Origin: Pseudomonadota bacterium | Lineage (GTDB): Bacteria; Pseudomonadota; Alphaproteobacteria; Rhodospirillales; Magnetospirillaceae | Direction of reading: 5' to 3' | NCBI GenBank assembly: GCA_023458315.1 | Contig: JAEXAH010000104.1 | Coordinates: 1 to 48,426 of the forward strand | DNA: 48,426 bases | Shown: positions 9,154 to 17,911 of the stretch, piece after piece | Layout of the letters: each line of letters starts with the position of its first letter | How positions within the stretch are numbered: the stretch's first letter is position 1 | Notes under the pieces: generated by a model | The model's input: only the letters and a program-made list of their open reading frames with translations | Told to the model about the DNA's origin: nothing | Database searches by the model: none | Translations under genes and position numbers: made by a program

Positions 9154-11427
9154 ATGACCAAGCCCAAACGCCCCAAGATCACCCCCGTCCCCTCCAAGCA
9201 GGAGGTGCTGGAATTCATCCGCTCGCAGACCGGCCGCGTCGGCAAGCGCGAGGTGGCCCGCGCCTTCAACCTGAAGGGCGCCGACAAGATCGGCCTCAAG
9301 GCCATCCTGAAGGAGCTTGAGCACGGCGGCGACATCCAGCGCGGCGCCCATCGCCGCTTCGCCCGGCCCGGCGCGCTGCCCGAGGTGGCGGTGGTCGAGA
9401 TCATCGGCACCGATCCCGACGGCGAACTGATCGGCCGCCCGGTGGCCTGGGAAGAGGACGGCCGCCCGCCGCGCATCTTCATGGCGCCCTGGCACAAGGG
9501 CGAATTGGTGGTGGGCGTGGGCGACCGCGTGCTGTCCAAGCTGCGCCGCATCCGCGACGATGCTTACGAGGGCCGCGCCATCCGGCTGGTGGGCGAGGCC
9601 AAGGCCCGTGTGCTGGGCGTGTTCGAGCCCATGCCCGACGGCTCCGGCCGCATCAAGCCGACCTCGCGCAAGGAAAAGGCCGATTACAACGTGCCGCGCG
9701 GCGAAACCGGCGGCGCCGAGGCGGGCGAACTGGTGATGTGCGACCTGCTGCCCGGCCGCTTCTACGGCTTGCGCCAGGCGGCGGTCAAGGAACGGCTGGG
9801 CCGCATGGGCGAGGCGAAATCGGTGTCGCTGATCGCCATCCACGGCAACGACATCCCCTTCGTCTTCCCCGACGATGCCGTGGCCCAGGCCGAGGCCGCC
9901 GGCGCCGCCACCATGGATCACCGCCTGGATCTGCGCCCCATCCCGCTTGTCACCATCGACGGCGAGGACGCCCGCGACTTCGACGACGCGGTGTGGGCCG
10001 AACAGCAGGAAGACGGCGGCTGGCACTGCATCGTCGCCATCGCCGACGTGTCGTGGTACGTGCGCCCCGGCGATTCCCTGGACAAAGAGGCGTACAAGCG
10101 CGGCAACTCGGTCTATTTCCCCGACCGGGTGGTGCCCATGCTGCCCGAGCAATTGTCCAACGGCTGGTGCAGTCTGCGCCCCAACGAGGATCGCGGCTGT
10201 CTGGCCGTGCATTTCTGGCTGGACAAGGACGGCAACAAGACCAAGCACAAATTCGTGCGCGCCATGATGCGCTCGGCGGCGCGGCTGACCTATGCCCAGG
10301 TCCAGGACGCCCGCGACGGCCGCACCGACGAACTGACCGGGCCGTTGCTGGAGCCGGTGATCAATCCGCTCTACGGTGCCTGGGCGGCGCTGTTCGCGGC
10401 GCGCACCCGGCGCGGCGTGCTGGAACTGGACATCCCCGAGCGCAAGGTGGACATCAGCCCCGACGGCCACGTGCTGGGCATCAAGCCGCGCCCGCGCTTC
10501 GACAGCCACCGGCTGATCGAGGATTTCATGATCCAGGCCAATGTCTGCGCCGCCGAGGAACTGGAGCGGGTGCACAAGCCGTGCATGTACCGCGTCCACG
10601 ACCAGCCCAGCGTCGAAAAGCTGGATAGCCTGCGCGAGTTCCTGTCCTCCATGGATCTGTCGCTGCCCAAGGGACAGGCGCTGAAGCCGGGGCAGTTCAA
10701 CCTGATCCTGGAGCGGGTCAAGGGCACCGCCAACGAGGTTCTGGTCAACGAAGTGATCCTGCGCAGCCAGGCCCAGGCGTGCTACAGCCCGGAAAACCTC
10801 GGCCATTTCGGCCTGGGGCTGGCGAAATACGCCCATTTCACCTCGCCCATCCGCCGCTACGCCGATCTGCTGGTGCACCGCGCCTTGGTGTCGGGGCTGA
10901 AACTGGGCGACGGCGGGCTGCCGCCCGATTGCCTGCCCGAATTCGTGGAATGGGGTGAGCACATCTCGTCCACCGAGCGCCGCGCCGCCACCGCCGAACG
11001 CGAGGCGGTGGACCGCTACGTCACCGCCTTCCTGTCCGACCGGGTCGGCGCGGGCTTCGTCGCCAAGGTGTCGGGCGTCACCCGCTTCGGCCTGTTCGTC
11101 ACCCTGTTGGAAACCGGCGCCGACGGGCTGATCCCCATCAGCACCCTGCCGGAAGATTTCTACGAACACGACGAGGTACACCACGCCCTGGTCGGACGCC
11201 GCACCCGCCGCCAGTTCCAACTGGGCCAGACCCTGGACGTGGTGCTGCACGAGGCCAATTCCCTGACCGGCTCCATGCTGTTCCGGCTGGAGGAAACCGA
11301 GCCCAAATCCGGCCCCATCCCCGGCCCGCGCCCGCGCGGCCGCCTGGCCAAGCCCGGCAAGCCGAACGGCCCCCGCCCACCCATCAAAGGCGGCGGCAAG
11401 GGGCAGTTCAAGCGCGGACGGAAGTAA
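9154..11427 (+). CDS. rnr: Ribonuclease R
   Basis: A 757-residue RNase II/R-family 3'-5' exoribonuclease that degrades structured RNA. In order it has an N-terminal winged helix (about 10-75), an OB-fold cold-shock region, the RNB catalytic domain with the acidic cluster DGEDARDFDDAVW, the motif HFTSPIRRYADLLVHR, an S1 domain (about 640-715), and a basic Pro/Lys-rich tail. The ATG at 9154 is preferred; an in-frame GTG at 9121 would add eleven residues. Neither has a strong ribosome binding site, so the start is uncertain. Confidence 0.96.
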   Translation: MTKPKRPKITPVPSKQEVLEFIRSQTGRVGKREVARAFNLKGADKIGLKAILKELEHGGDIQRGAHRRFARPGALPEVAVVEIIGTDPDGELIGRPVAWEEDGRPPRIFMAPWHKGELVVGVGDRVLSKLRRIRDDAYEGRAIRLVGEAKARVLGVFEPMPDGSGRIKPTSRKEKADYNVPRGETGGAEAGELVMCDLLPGRFYGLRQAAVKERLGRMGEAKSVSLIAIHGNDIPFVFPDDAVAQAEAAGAATMDHRLDLRPIPLVTIDGEDARDFDDAVWAEQQEDGGWHCIVAIADVSWYVRPGDSLDKEAYKRGNSVYFPDRVVPMLPEQLSNGWCSLRPNEDRGCLAVHFWLDKDGNKTKHKFVRAMMRSAARLTYAQVQDARDGRTDELTGPLLEPVINPLYGAWAALFAARTRRGVLELDIPERKVDISPDGHVLGIKPRPRFDSHRLIEDFMIQANVCAAEELERVHKPCMYRVHDQPSVEKLDSLREFLSSMDLSLPKGQALKPGQFNLILERVKGTANEVLVNEVILRSQAQACYSPENLGHFGLGLAKYAHFTSPIRRYADLLVHRALVSGLKLGDGGLPPDCLPEFVEWGEHISSTERRAATAEREAVDRYVTAFLSDRVGAGFVAKVSGVTRFGLFVTLLETGADGLIPISTLPEDFYEHDEVHHALVGRRTRRQFQLGQTLDVVLHEANSLTGSMLFRLEETEPKSGPIPGPRPRGRLAKPGKPNGPRPPIKGGGKGQFKRGRK

Positions 11428-11539
11428 CTCCTTAACAAAGGATGGCGTAGAACCATTGACGATAGGACTGGCCCTGGGGGGCATTGCTCGGGCATGATCC
11501 CCCCATTGTGCCGTCCGTGGCGCATTTCGGGGTGAACAC

Positions 11540-13144
11540 TTGACGCGCAACGTCGCCGTCCGCTGGGCCGTCGCGGCCTCTTTCCTGCTCATCGGGGCCG
11601 ATACCCCGGTGACGCACGGATTGCTGGAATCGCCGCGCGCCCCCTATGACGCCGCCGACGCCGAACGCACCCTGTCCTACGGCTATACCGCCATCGTCGA
11701 ACGCCACCTGGACCGCGTCAGCGCCGCCGCCGTGGCGCTGGAGGGCATGCGCGGGCTGGCGGCCATCGACCCGGAAATCGGCATTTCCCACCTGGACGGC
11801 CAGGTGGTGCTGTCGGCGTCGGACCACGTCGCCGCCGAATACCCGGCCCCGGCCGAGGACGACGCGCGCGGCTGGGCGCGGCTGACCGTCACCGCCGCCC
11901 TGGACGCCCGCGGCCTGTCGGCCAAGATGAGCGAAACCGATCTGGAAAAGGTCTACGAGGTGGTGTTCGACGCCACCCTGGCCAAGCTGGACCTGTTCTC
12001 GCGCTATGCCGGCGCGCGCGAGGCACGCGACCACCGCGACGGCCGCAACGGCTTTGGCGGCGTCGGCATCAAGTTCGAGGTGGCCGAGGGAGAATCCCGC
12101 GTCACCGAGGTCATGGCCGACGGCCCCGCCGCCGCCGCCGGGCTGAAGGCGGGCGACATCATCACCCATATCGAGGGCGAATCCCTGGCCAATCTGGGCA
12201 AGGACGAGATTTCGCGCCGCCTGCGCGGCCCGGTGGCGTCCAGCCTGAGCCTGACCGTGCGGCGCGGCTTCAAGCCCATCGACATCAGCCTGCGCCGCGG
12301 CCTGATCGTGCCGCCCACCGTCACCGCCACCCTGAAGGACGGCATCGGCGAGGTGCAGCTTTCCAGTTTCAACCAGCAGACCGTGCAGTCGCTGCGCCAC
12401 GCCTTGGAGCATTTGCAGAGCAGCAACGGCGGCCCGCTGGCCGGGCTGGTGCTGGACATGCGCGGCAATCCCGGCGGCCTGCTGGATCAGGCGGTGGGGG
12501 TGTCGGACCTGTTCATGAAGGACGGCACCATCGTTTCCACCCGTGGCCGTTCGCCGCTGGCCAGCCAATCCTACGAGGCCCACGAAGGCGACATGGGCGA
12601 GGATGTGCCGCTGGTGGTGCTGGTGGACGGCAAATCCGCCTCGGCCGCCGAAATCGTCGCCGCCGCGCTTCAGGATTCCGGCCGCGCCGTGATCGTCGGC
12701 AGCAATTCCTATGGCAAGGGCACCGTGCAGACGGTGATCCAATTGCCCAATGACGGCGAGATCACCCTGACCTGGTCGCGCTTCCACGCGCCATCCGGCT
12801 ATGCCCTGCACGGGCTGGGGGTGCTGCCGACCCTGTGCACCGCCGAGGCGACGCCCGCCGCCCCGCCCTCTCCGGCCGTGGCCGCCGCCGTGGCCGCCAA
12901 CCTGAACCTGTGGCGCCACGCCCGCCTGGACGAAACCGAATTGCGCCGCCAGTTGCGCGCCACCTGCCCCGGCGGCCGCCGCGACGGCGACGGCCCGGGC
13001 CAGGACATGGAACTGGCCGAACGGCTGTTGCGCGATCCGGAAACCTATGGCGCCGTGCTGGCCCTGTCGGCGCCGCCGCCCAGCCCGGCGGCGGCCGAGA
13101 TGCGCGACGACGACCGGACCATCCAACGGCAAATCCCCCACTGA
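11540..13144 (+). CDS. S41-family C-terminal processing peptidase (CtpA-like)
   Basis: A 534-residue exported serine protease. A signal-like hydrophobic stretch (AVRWAVAASFLLIGA) follows a TTG start with GGGGTG seven bases upstream; a nearby GTG runs straight into a stop and is excluded. A PDZ domain (about 165-255) contains GGVGIKFEV and LKAGDIITHIEG. The peptidase S41 core has LVLDMRGNPGGLLDQAV, the nucleophile serine in DGKSASAAEIVAAAL and the general-base lysine in SYGKGTVQT. It probably trims periplasmic or membrane proteins from their C-termini. The region after about residue 430 is a family-atypical extension. Confidence 0.92.
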   Translation: MTRNVAVRWAVAASFLLIGADTPVTHGLLESPRAPYDAADAERTLSYGYTAIVERHLDRVSAAAVALEGMRGLAAIDPEIGISHLDGQVVLSASDHVAAEYPAPAEDDARGWARLTVTAALDARGLSAKMSETDLEKVYEVVFDATLAKLDLFSRYAGAREARDHRDGRNGFGGVGIKFEVAEGESRVTEVMADGPAAAAGLKAGDIITHIEGESLANLGKDEISRRLRGPVASSLSLTVRRGFKPIDISLRRGLIVPPTVTATLKDGIGEVQLSSFNQQTVQSLRHALEHLQSSNGGPLAGLVLDMRGNPGGLLDQAVGVSDLFMKDGTIVSTRGRSPLASQSYEAHEGDMGEDVPLVVLVDGKSASAAEIVAAALQDSGRAVIVGSNSYGKGTVQTVIQLPNDGEITLTWSRFHAPSGYALHGLGVLPTLCTAEATPAAPPSPAVAAAVAANLNLWRHARLDETELRRQLRATCPGGRRDGDGPGQDMELAERLLRDPETYGAVLALSAPPPSPAAAEMRDDDRTIQRQIPH

Positions 13145-13260
13145 TGCTGGACTACTGGCAGTTGACGCCCCCGGCGGCTTGAGGCAGAGTCCGCGCCGCC
13201 CGATGCAGCCCCGCGCCGGGCTTGGGGGGAATGGGCGGCAACCGCCCATGGCCGGGATTG

Positions 13261-14289
13261 ATGGCACAGAACGGCATCACGTTGGAAAGCGTCCTGCAAT
13301 CGGTGGTCCGCATCACCGAACAGCGCAGCCGTGAAAGCCTGGAAACCTGTCTGGTGTCCACCCTGGCCGCCCTGGACGGCATCCTGGCCGTCACCATCGC
13401 CCGCCCCATGCCGCGCAGCAACGGCACCGTCGTCGACATCCTGGCGCAAGGCGGCCGCGACGACGCCCTGTTGCCCGACCTGCCGTGTCGGCCGCTGGAC
13501 GAATATCCGCTGATGGCCCGTTGTCTGGTCAAGGGCCGCGAACTGGCCGACCTGCTGCCCGATGGCGGCGAACGCCGCTGCCTGCCGGTGCTGGACGGCG
13601 ACGAGGTCGCCGCCTTCCTGGTGGTGGAAAGCCGCGACGGGCTGGGCGGATCGGAACCGGTGGTGCGCGCCCTGGTCGCCGTCTACGGCAATTATCTGGC
13701 CATCCTGAAGGATTCCGAGCGCGACACCCTGACCGGGCTGAAGAACCGCAAGACCTTCGACGACAACATCACCCGCGCCATCGCCCATACCCGCGCCGCC
13801 CGGCGCCAAGGCGGCGACCGCCGCCAGAACGGCGACGACGAACACCATTGGCTGGGCATCGTCGACATCGACCATTTCAAGCGCATCAACGACACCTACG
13901 GCCACGCCTTCGGCGACGAGGTGCTGCTGCTGTTCGCCGCCCTGATGCGCAAGGTGTTCCGCGCCGAGGATCTGCTGTTCCGCTTCGGCGGCGAGGAATT
14001 CGTGGCGGTGCTGGCGCCCTGCGGCGCCACCGCCGCCCGTCTGGCCTTTGAACGGCTGCGCGAGGCGGTCGAGGGCTTTCACTTCCCCCAGGTCGGCCGC
14101 GTCACCACCAGCGTCGGCTTTGTCCGCATCGACCCCGACGACATTCCCGCCACCGTGGTCGGACAGGCCGACGAAGCCCTGTACTGGGCCAAACGCCACG
14201 GCCGCAACCGGGTGTGCTGGTACGACGACCTGCTGGCCGCCGGCGAGGTCAAGGTCCACGACACGGTGGGCGGCGTCGAACTGTTCTGA
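13261..14289 (+). CDS. Diguanylate cyclase with N-terminal GAF-like sensor
   Basis: A 342-residue protein (an in-frame ATG at 13231 would add ten residues). The first 150 residues form an unassigned GAF-like sensory module. The C-terminal GGDEF domain (about 160-325) has DTLTGLKNRKTFD, DIDHFKRINDTYGHAFGDEVL and the active-site signature GGEEF. The inhibitory site RAED lies exactly five residues before GGEEF, so product feedback by cyclic di-GMP is expected. It should make cyclic di-GMP from two GTP in the cytoplasm, opposing the HD-GYP protein at 2220-3251. No membrane segment is visible. Confidence 0.92.
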   Translation: MAQNGITLESVLQSVVRITEQRSRESLETCLVSTLAALDGILAVTIARPMPRSNGTVVDILAQGGRDDALLPDLPCRPLDEYPLMARCLVKGRELADLLPDGGERRCLPVLDGDEVAAFLVVESRDGLGGSEPVVRALVAVYGNYLAILKDSERDTLTGLKNRKTFDDNITRAIAHTRAARRQGGDRRQNGDDEHHWLGIVDIDHFKRINDTYGHAFGDEVLLLFAALMRKVFRAEDLLFRFGGEEFVAVLAPCGATAARLAFERLREAVEGFHFPQVGRVTTSVGFVRIDPDDIPATVVGQADEALYWAKRHGRNRVCWYDDLLAAGEVKVHDTVGGVELF

Positions 14290-14385
14290 ACGCCCGTGCA
14301 AGAATCCCTTGACTCCTGACGCCAGCCAAGTATCTTCCGCGACCTACGTTTCATACCAAGCACCAACGAATTCGGGATTTTCGTC

Positions 14386-14553
14386 ATGGCCAAGCCTGCC
14401 ACCATCCTCATCAAGCTGCTTAGCTCCGCGGGTACGGGCTACTTCTACGTGGCGAAGAAGAACCCCCGCAAGACCACCGAGAAGCTGAAGTTCCGCAAGT
14501 ACGACCCCGTCGTGCGCAAGCACGTCGAGTTCAACGAAGCCAAGATCAAGTAA
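14386..14553 (+). CDS. rpmG: 50S ribosomal protein L33
   Basis: A 55-residue protein, MAKPATILIKLLSSAGTGYF onward, with the family core YVAKKNPRK..EKLKFRKYDPVVRKHV and the usual C-terminal EAKIK. It lacks the four zinc-binding cysteines, so it is the zinc-independent (C-minus) form. It stands alone and is followed by a stem-loop. Confidence 0.97.
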   Translation: MAKPATILIKLLSSAGTGYFYVAKKNPRKTTEKLKFRKYDPVVRKHVEFNEAKIK

Positions 14554-14584
14554 GGCTTCCTTCGGACTTTCCGAAAGCTTTCGG

Positions 14585-14623
14585 CGCCCGCCCCGGGGAT
14601 ACCCAGGGCGGGCGTTGTGCTTT
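14585..14623 (+). terminator. Probable terminator after rpmG
   Basis: A perfect 9-bp stem (CGCCCGCCC at 585-593 of this kilobase and GGGCGGGCG at 606-614) encloses a 12-base loop, followed by a weak T-containing run. It lies 31 bases after the rpmG stop. Confidence 0.55.
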
Positions 14624-14703
14624 GGGGGGGGCCGGAGATTTGCGCGGCAATGAAAAAGGGTTGTCACGGATTCGCGGGGAAGGTTGCCCCCCCAATCGAT
14701 CCC

Positions 14704-14812
14704 GTCATGCCCGGACTTGATCCGGGCATCCATACGGCGCCCCCCTGCCCCGTCTTTCCGCTGAAGTGCCTGCGGACAAACGTGGATGGCCGGGTCAAGC
14801 CCGGCCATGACG
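14704..14812. repeat. Inverted pair of palindromic REP-like units
   Basis: Two units of the repeat seen at 121-150 lie head to head. Unit one (14704-14733) pairs TGCCCGGA with TCCGGGCA around CTTGA. Unit two (14783-14812) pairs TGGCCGGG with CCCGGCCA around TCAAG. Each unit begins or ends with GTCATG/CATGAC and has GGAT/ATCC at the other flank, so the pair forms an imperfect palindrome of about 110 bases. Apart from this repeat and two terminators, the 340-base gap between rpmG and divK holds nothing recognisable. Confidence 0.65.
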
Positions 14813-14844
14813 AACATTCCCCCGCAAATCCGCGAAAACCCATG

Positions 14845-14868
14845 AAAAAGGGCCCCGTCGGGGCCCTT
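14845..14868 (-). terminator. Terminator of divK
   Basis: On the minus strand a 9-bp stem (AAGGGCCCC pairing with GGGGCCCTT) with a three-base loop is followed by a T run (14845-14849). It lies 25 bases after the divK stop. Confidence 0.85.
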
Positions 14869-14893
14869 GCGCGTCATAGCGGTGTCCCGGCCC

Positions 14894-15259
14894 TCAGGCC
14901 AGGAACTTGCCGACGGTTTGCAGGAAGTTGGCGACCGAGATGGGCTTGGCGATATAGCCCTCGCACCCGCCCTCGCGGATTTTCTCCTCGTCGCCCTTCA
15001 TGGCGAAGGCGGTCACGGCGATGACCGGAATGGCCTTCAACTCGTCATCGTCCTTCAGCATCTTGGTGATTTCCAGGCCCGAGATTTCCGGCAACTGGAT
15101 GTCCATCAGGATCAGATCGGGGCGATGGCTGCGCGCCAGGTCCAGGGCCTCGCGGCCGTCCTTGGTTTGCAGGGTGGCGTAGCCATTGGCCTGAAGCAAG
15201 TCGTTGAACAGCTTCATGTTCAGGTCGTTGTCTTCGACGATCAGAACGGTCTTCGGCAT
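14894..15259 (-). CDS. divK: Single-domain response regulator DivK
   Basis: A 121-residue receiver-only protein that closely follows Caulobacter DivK through its whole length: VLIVEDNDLNMKLFNDLL, then LMDIQLPEISGLE with phospho-acceptor Asp53, then VTAFAMKGDEEKIREGGCEGY and the KPIS loop. DivK shuttles phosphate with the DivJ/PleC kinases and PopZ/DivL-associated factors to control polarity and CtrA activity. The start at 15259 excludes 21 upstream codons that are not conserved. pleD, often next to divK, is not here. A terminator follows the gene. Confidence 0.93.
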   Translation of the reverse strand: MPKTVLIVEDNDLNMKLFNDLLQANGYATLQTKDGREALDLARSHRPDLILMDIQLPEISGLEITKMLKDDDELKAIPVIAVTAFAMKGDEEKIREGGCEGYIAKPISVANFLQTVGKFLA

Positions 15260-15331
15260 GGTTTCCCCTGGTCCCGGGAACGGCGATCCCCCCGCCGTTC
15301 GTTGGTCGGCCATCATGGTCAATTTGGCAAG

Positions 15332-15718
15332 CTAAGACAAGCCTCGCAAAGACACTTTTCCGCGTCGCACACCAACCAGGGCCAACACCAGCCATCCGGC
15401 CATGAAGGCCATGCCGCCCGCCGGGGTGATCATGGGCAGCGGCAAGGCGGCGCCGGTCAGCGCCCGCCAGTACAGCGAGCCCGAGAACAGCAGCAGACCG
15501 GCCAGGAACAACGCCGCCGCGCCGTGGGCCAGCCGCCGTCCCTCGGCCGCCAGCCGGTCGGCGGCCAGCAGCGCCAGGGCGTGCAGCAACTGGTATTGCG
15601 AGGCCCGCTCGGCCAGCCCCTGCACATAGGCGTCACCCGCCAGCCCGTGGGCGGCATAGGCGCCCATCCCCACCGCCAGCATGCCGTTCAGTCCGGCCAA
15701 CACCACCCAGGCCCGCAT
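15332..15718 (-). CDS. DUF423 inner-membrane protein
   Basis: A 128-residue protein with four predicted membrane helices. Family features are the N-terminal LAGLNGMLAVGMGAYAAHGL and the central YQLLHALALL, followed by GSLYWRALTG and TPAGGMAFMAGW. The DUF423/YgdD family is widespread and of unknown function. AAGGAGGG lies just upstream of the ATG, which fixes the start. Confidence 0.88.
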   Translation of the reverse strand: MRAWVVLAGLNGMLAVGMGAYAAHGLAGDAYVQGLAERASQYQLLHALALLAADRLAAEGRRLAHGAAALFLAGLLLFSGSLYWRALTGAALPLPMITPAGGMAFMAGWLVLALVGVRRGKVSLRGLS

Positions 15719-15801
15719 GGCATCCCTCCTTGAAGGCGCCCAGGCCGACGCACGGCCGCCCCGGCGACAGGGCGGCACGGCGGCGACGCGGGCCGGATTG
15801 A

Positions 15802-16497
15802 TCAGTTCTTGCCGGAAGCGCCGAAACGCTGGCCGTAGGTGTCGGACGAACCGCCCAGCTTGATGGCCTGATCCACCGTGGCGGTGGCGGCGATGCGGCT
15901 GGCCGGGGGTTCCGGCGGCGGTTCGACCACCGCCGGACGCGCCGCGACGGGGGTGGTCGGCTTGGGCTGCGGCGCCGGGGCGACGGCCGCCGGGACCACG
16001 GGAGCCGGAGCCGGGGCCGGAGTGCTGACGGCCGCCGCCTGGGGCTTGATCTGGGGCCGGGGCTCGGGCCGGGCCTGGGGGCGCGGCTCGGGCAACATGG
16101 GCGGACGGATGGCGGCGGGCTTGGCCACGGGCGCGGTCTTGGGCGTCGGCGCGGGGACAAGGGCCGCCACCGGGGTCACGGTGACGACCGGTTGCGGCGC
16201 CGCCTCGGGCGGCGGCGGCTCGGCCGGGGCCACATGGGCGACGGCGGCCTTGGCCTCGGCTTCGGCCTTGGCGGCCTCGTCGCGCAGGGCTTGCTCACGC
16301 AGCGCCGCCTCGCGGGCGCGCTCCTCCTCGCGGCGGATGTCCTCGACGGTGCGGGCCGGGCCAAGGCCCGCGCGCACGAAATCGCCGACCGCCCCAAGCC
16401 AGTCGGAGCCTTGTTCCTCGGTGGCGGCGGCGGCGGGGGTGGTCAGCGCCACCAGTGCCAGCAGCGCCAAACCCATGCGCGTGTGTGTGCGGATCAT
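15802..16497 (-). CDS. Exported proline/alanine-rich protein of unknown function
   Basis: A 231-residue protein with a clear Sec signal peptide (TRMGLALLALVALTTPAAAA). A short conserved-looking segment SDWLGAVGDFVRAGLGPA follows. The next region is a charged helix (about 50-85) rich in Glu, Arg and Ala that could form a coiled coil. A long, low-complexity Pro/Ala stretch (about 90-205) then leads to a short ordered tail (ATVDQAIKLGGSSDTYGQRF). It is probably a periplasm-spanning or envelope-tethered protein. It is encoded 23 bases upstream of purU on the opposite side of the purU stop, and the two genes are co-directional only in strand, not obviously in function. Confidence 0.7.
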   Translation of the reverse strand: MIRTHTRMGLALLALVALTTPAAAATEEQGSDWLGAVGDFVRAGLGPARTVEDIRREEERAREAALREQALRDEAAKAEAEAKAAVAHVAPAEPPPPEAAPQPVVTVTPVAALVPAPTPKTAPVAKPAAIRPPMLPEPRPQARPEPRPQIKPQAAAVSTPAPAPAPVVPAAVAPAPQPKPTTPVAARPAVVEPPPEPPASRIAATATVDQAIKLGGSSDTYGQRFGASGKN

Positions 16498-16520
16498 GGC
16501 CGGAAGTTTAACAGAGGGCG

Positions 16521-17381
16521 TTATTTAAAAACCACGGTTTTCGAGCCGTTGAGCAGCACGCGGTGTTCCACATGCCAGCGCACGGCGCGGCCCAGCACCA
16601 GATTTTCGATGTCGCGGCCGATGCCGACCAGATCGTCCGGGGTGTGAGTGTGGTCCACGCGCTCGACCGATTGCTCGATGATCGGGCCTTCGTCCAGGTC
16701 CGAGGTGACGTAATGGGCGGTGGCGCCGATGATCTTGACGCCGCGGGTGTGCGCCTGATGGTACGGCTTGGCGCCCTTGAAGCTGGGCAGGAACGAGTGG
16801 TGGATGTTGATGGCGCGGCCCTGCAATTTCTCGCACAGGTCGCGCGACAGGATTTGCATGTAGCGCGCCAGCACCACCAGATCGGCGCCGACCCGGTCGA
16901 TCACCTCGAGCACGCGGGCTTCCTGCCCGGCCTTGTCGTGCTTGTCCACGGCGAAATAATGGTACGGAATGCCGTGCCATTCGACGATGGAGCGCATGTC
17001 CGGATGGTTCGAGATCACCGCCGGAATCTCGATGTTGAGTTGGCCGGTGTGATAGCGGTGCAGCAAATCCACCAGACAATGGCCGAACTTGGACACCATG
17101 ATCACCACGCGCGGCTTCTTCGCCAGGTCGGCCAGGGTCCAGATCATCTGGAACCGTTCGGCGACGCTGGCGAACAGCTTCTCGAACTCGCCACGCGGCG
17201 GGGTCAGGGCGCCCGCGGCGAACACGATGCGGCAGAAGAACCGCCGCGACAACGGATCGCCGTACTGCGCCGCCTCGGTGATGAAGCAATCATGCTGGGT
17301 CAGGAAACCGGAAACCGCCGCCACGATGCCCACGGTGTCCGGACAGGTGATGGTCAGCACATAGGTATTCTTGTCGGCCAT
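16521..17381 (-). CDS. purU: Formyltetrahydrofolate deformylase
   Basis: A 286-residue enzyme that hydrolyses 10-formyl-tetrahydrofolate to formate and tetrahydrofolate. An N-terminal ACT domain (about 6-85, TITCPDTVGIVAAVSGFL) is followed by a formyltransferase-type catalytic domain with ARYMQILS, the NIHHSFLPSFKGAKPYHQA motif (catalytic Asn-His) and GATAHYVTSDLDEGPII (catalytic Asp). The start at 17381 has AGGAGG upstream and matches the beginning of the ACT domain. Confidence 0.96.
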   Translation of the reverse strand: MADKNTYVLTITCPDTVGIVAAVSGFLTQHDCFITEAAQYGDPLSRRFFCRIVFAAGALTPPRGEFEKLFASVAERFQMIWTLADLAKKPRVVIMVSKFGHCLVDLLHRYHTGQLNIEIPAVISNHPDMRSIVEWHGIPYHYFAVDKHDKAGQEARVLEVIDRVGADLVVLARYMQILSRDLCEKLQGRAINIHHSFLPSFKGAKPYHQAHTRGVKIIGATAHYVTSDLDEGPIIEQSVERVDHTHTPDDLVGIGRDIENLVLGRAVRWHVEHRVLLNGSKTVVFK

Positions 17382-17542
17382 GCCTTTGGGTCCTCCTGAA
17401 ACCAGTGTGATAACCGAGGTCGGGCATGCCGCCAAGGCGGCAAACGCCCGCTTGCGTTTTTTCCCGTAATCGCCCATGGTCCGCGGGTCCGGCGGCCCCC
17501 GCCGCCCCGTCCGTTCACCCGTGTTGCGTCCGAGGTATTGCG

Positions 17543-17878
17543 ATGATCACCGTCTACTACAAGTCCGGCTCCGCCCAGTGGAAGTATGAACTGGAAGAGG
17601 CCGAGTACGACTACATCATCAAGAACCTGCTGGAAGATCAGCCGGACATGAACGAGATGTTCGACGACTCGCTGGAAATCCTGCGCGACGTCGCCGACCT
17701 GGACGAAGACGAGATGGACGAGGACGACCAGATCGACCAGACCATCGCCGTCGCTTTCCTGTGGCACTATTTCAACCACGTGGCCGAGGGCGAGGAACGC
17801 ATCCAGGGCGACATCGCCGTCATCGAGGAAGACGACGGCGTCAGCGTCCTGCCCGCCAGCGACATCGTCGAGGAATAA
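17543..17878 (+). CDS. Small acidic conserved protein
   Basis: A 111-residue, strongly acidic cytoplasmic protein: MITVYYKSGSAQWKYELEEA at the start, then DVADLDEDEMDEDDQIDQT and EEDDGVSVLP. About one residue in three is Asp or Glu. It has no membrane segment or known domain. The ATG at 17543 has GAGGT upstream. A strong terminator follows directly, so it is a single-gene transcript. No function can be proposed from sequence. Confidence 0.8.
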   Translation: MITVYYKSGSAQWKYELEEAEYDYIIKNLLEDQPDMNEMFDDSLEILRDVADLDEDEMDEDDQIDQTIAVAFLWHYFNHVAEGEERIQGDIAVIEEDDGVSVLPASDIVEE

Positions 17879-17881
17879 GCC

Positions 17882-17907
17882 AAAGGCCCCGGAAACGGGG
17901 CCTTTTT
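17882..17907 (+). terminator. Terminator after the acidic protein gene
   Basis: A 9-bp stem (AAAGGCCCC pairing with GGGGCCTTT) around a short GAAA-containing loop runs into five T residues, three bases after the stop codon. Read on the minus strand it has a shorter T tract and may also stop the hemerythrin operon. Confidence 0.9.
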
Positions 17908-17911
17908 CATA

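Noticed and set aside
9148..11592. An 814-codon open frame on the minus strand across rnr
   Set aside because: It is antisense to an rnr gene with complete catalytic domains and shows no protein signature.
14717..14746. TGATCC inside the REP-like repeat at 14719-14724 as a promoter
   Set aside because: It is part of the palindrome; no -10 follows after 18 bases and no plus-strand gene starts nearby.
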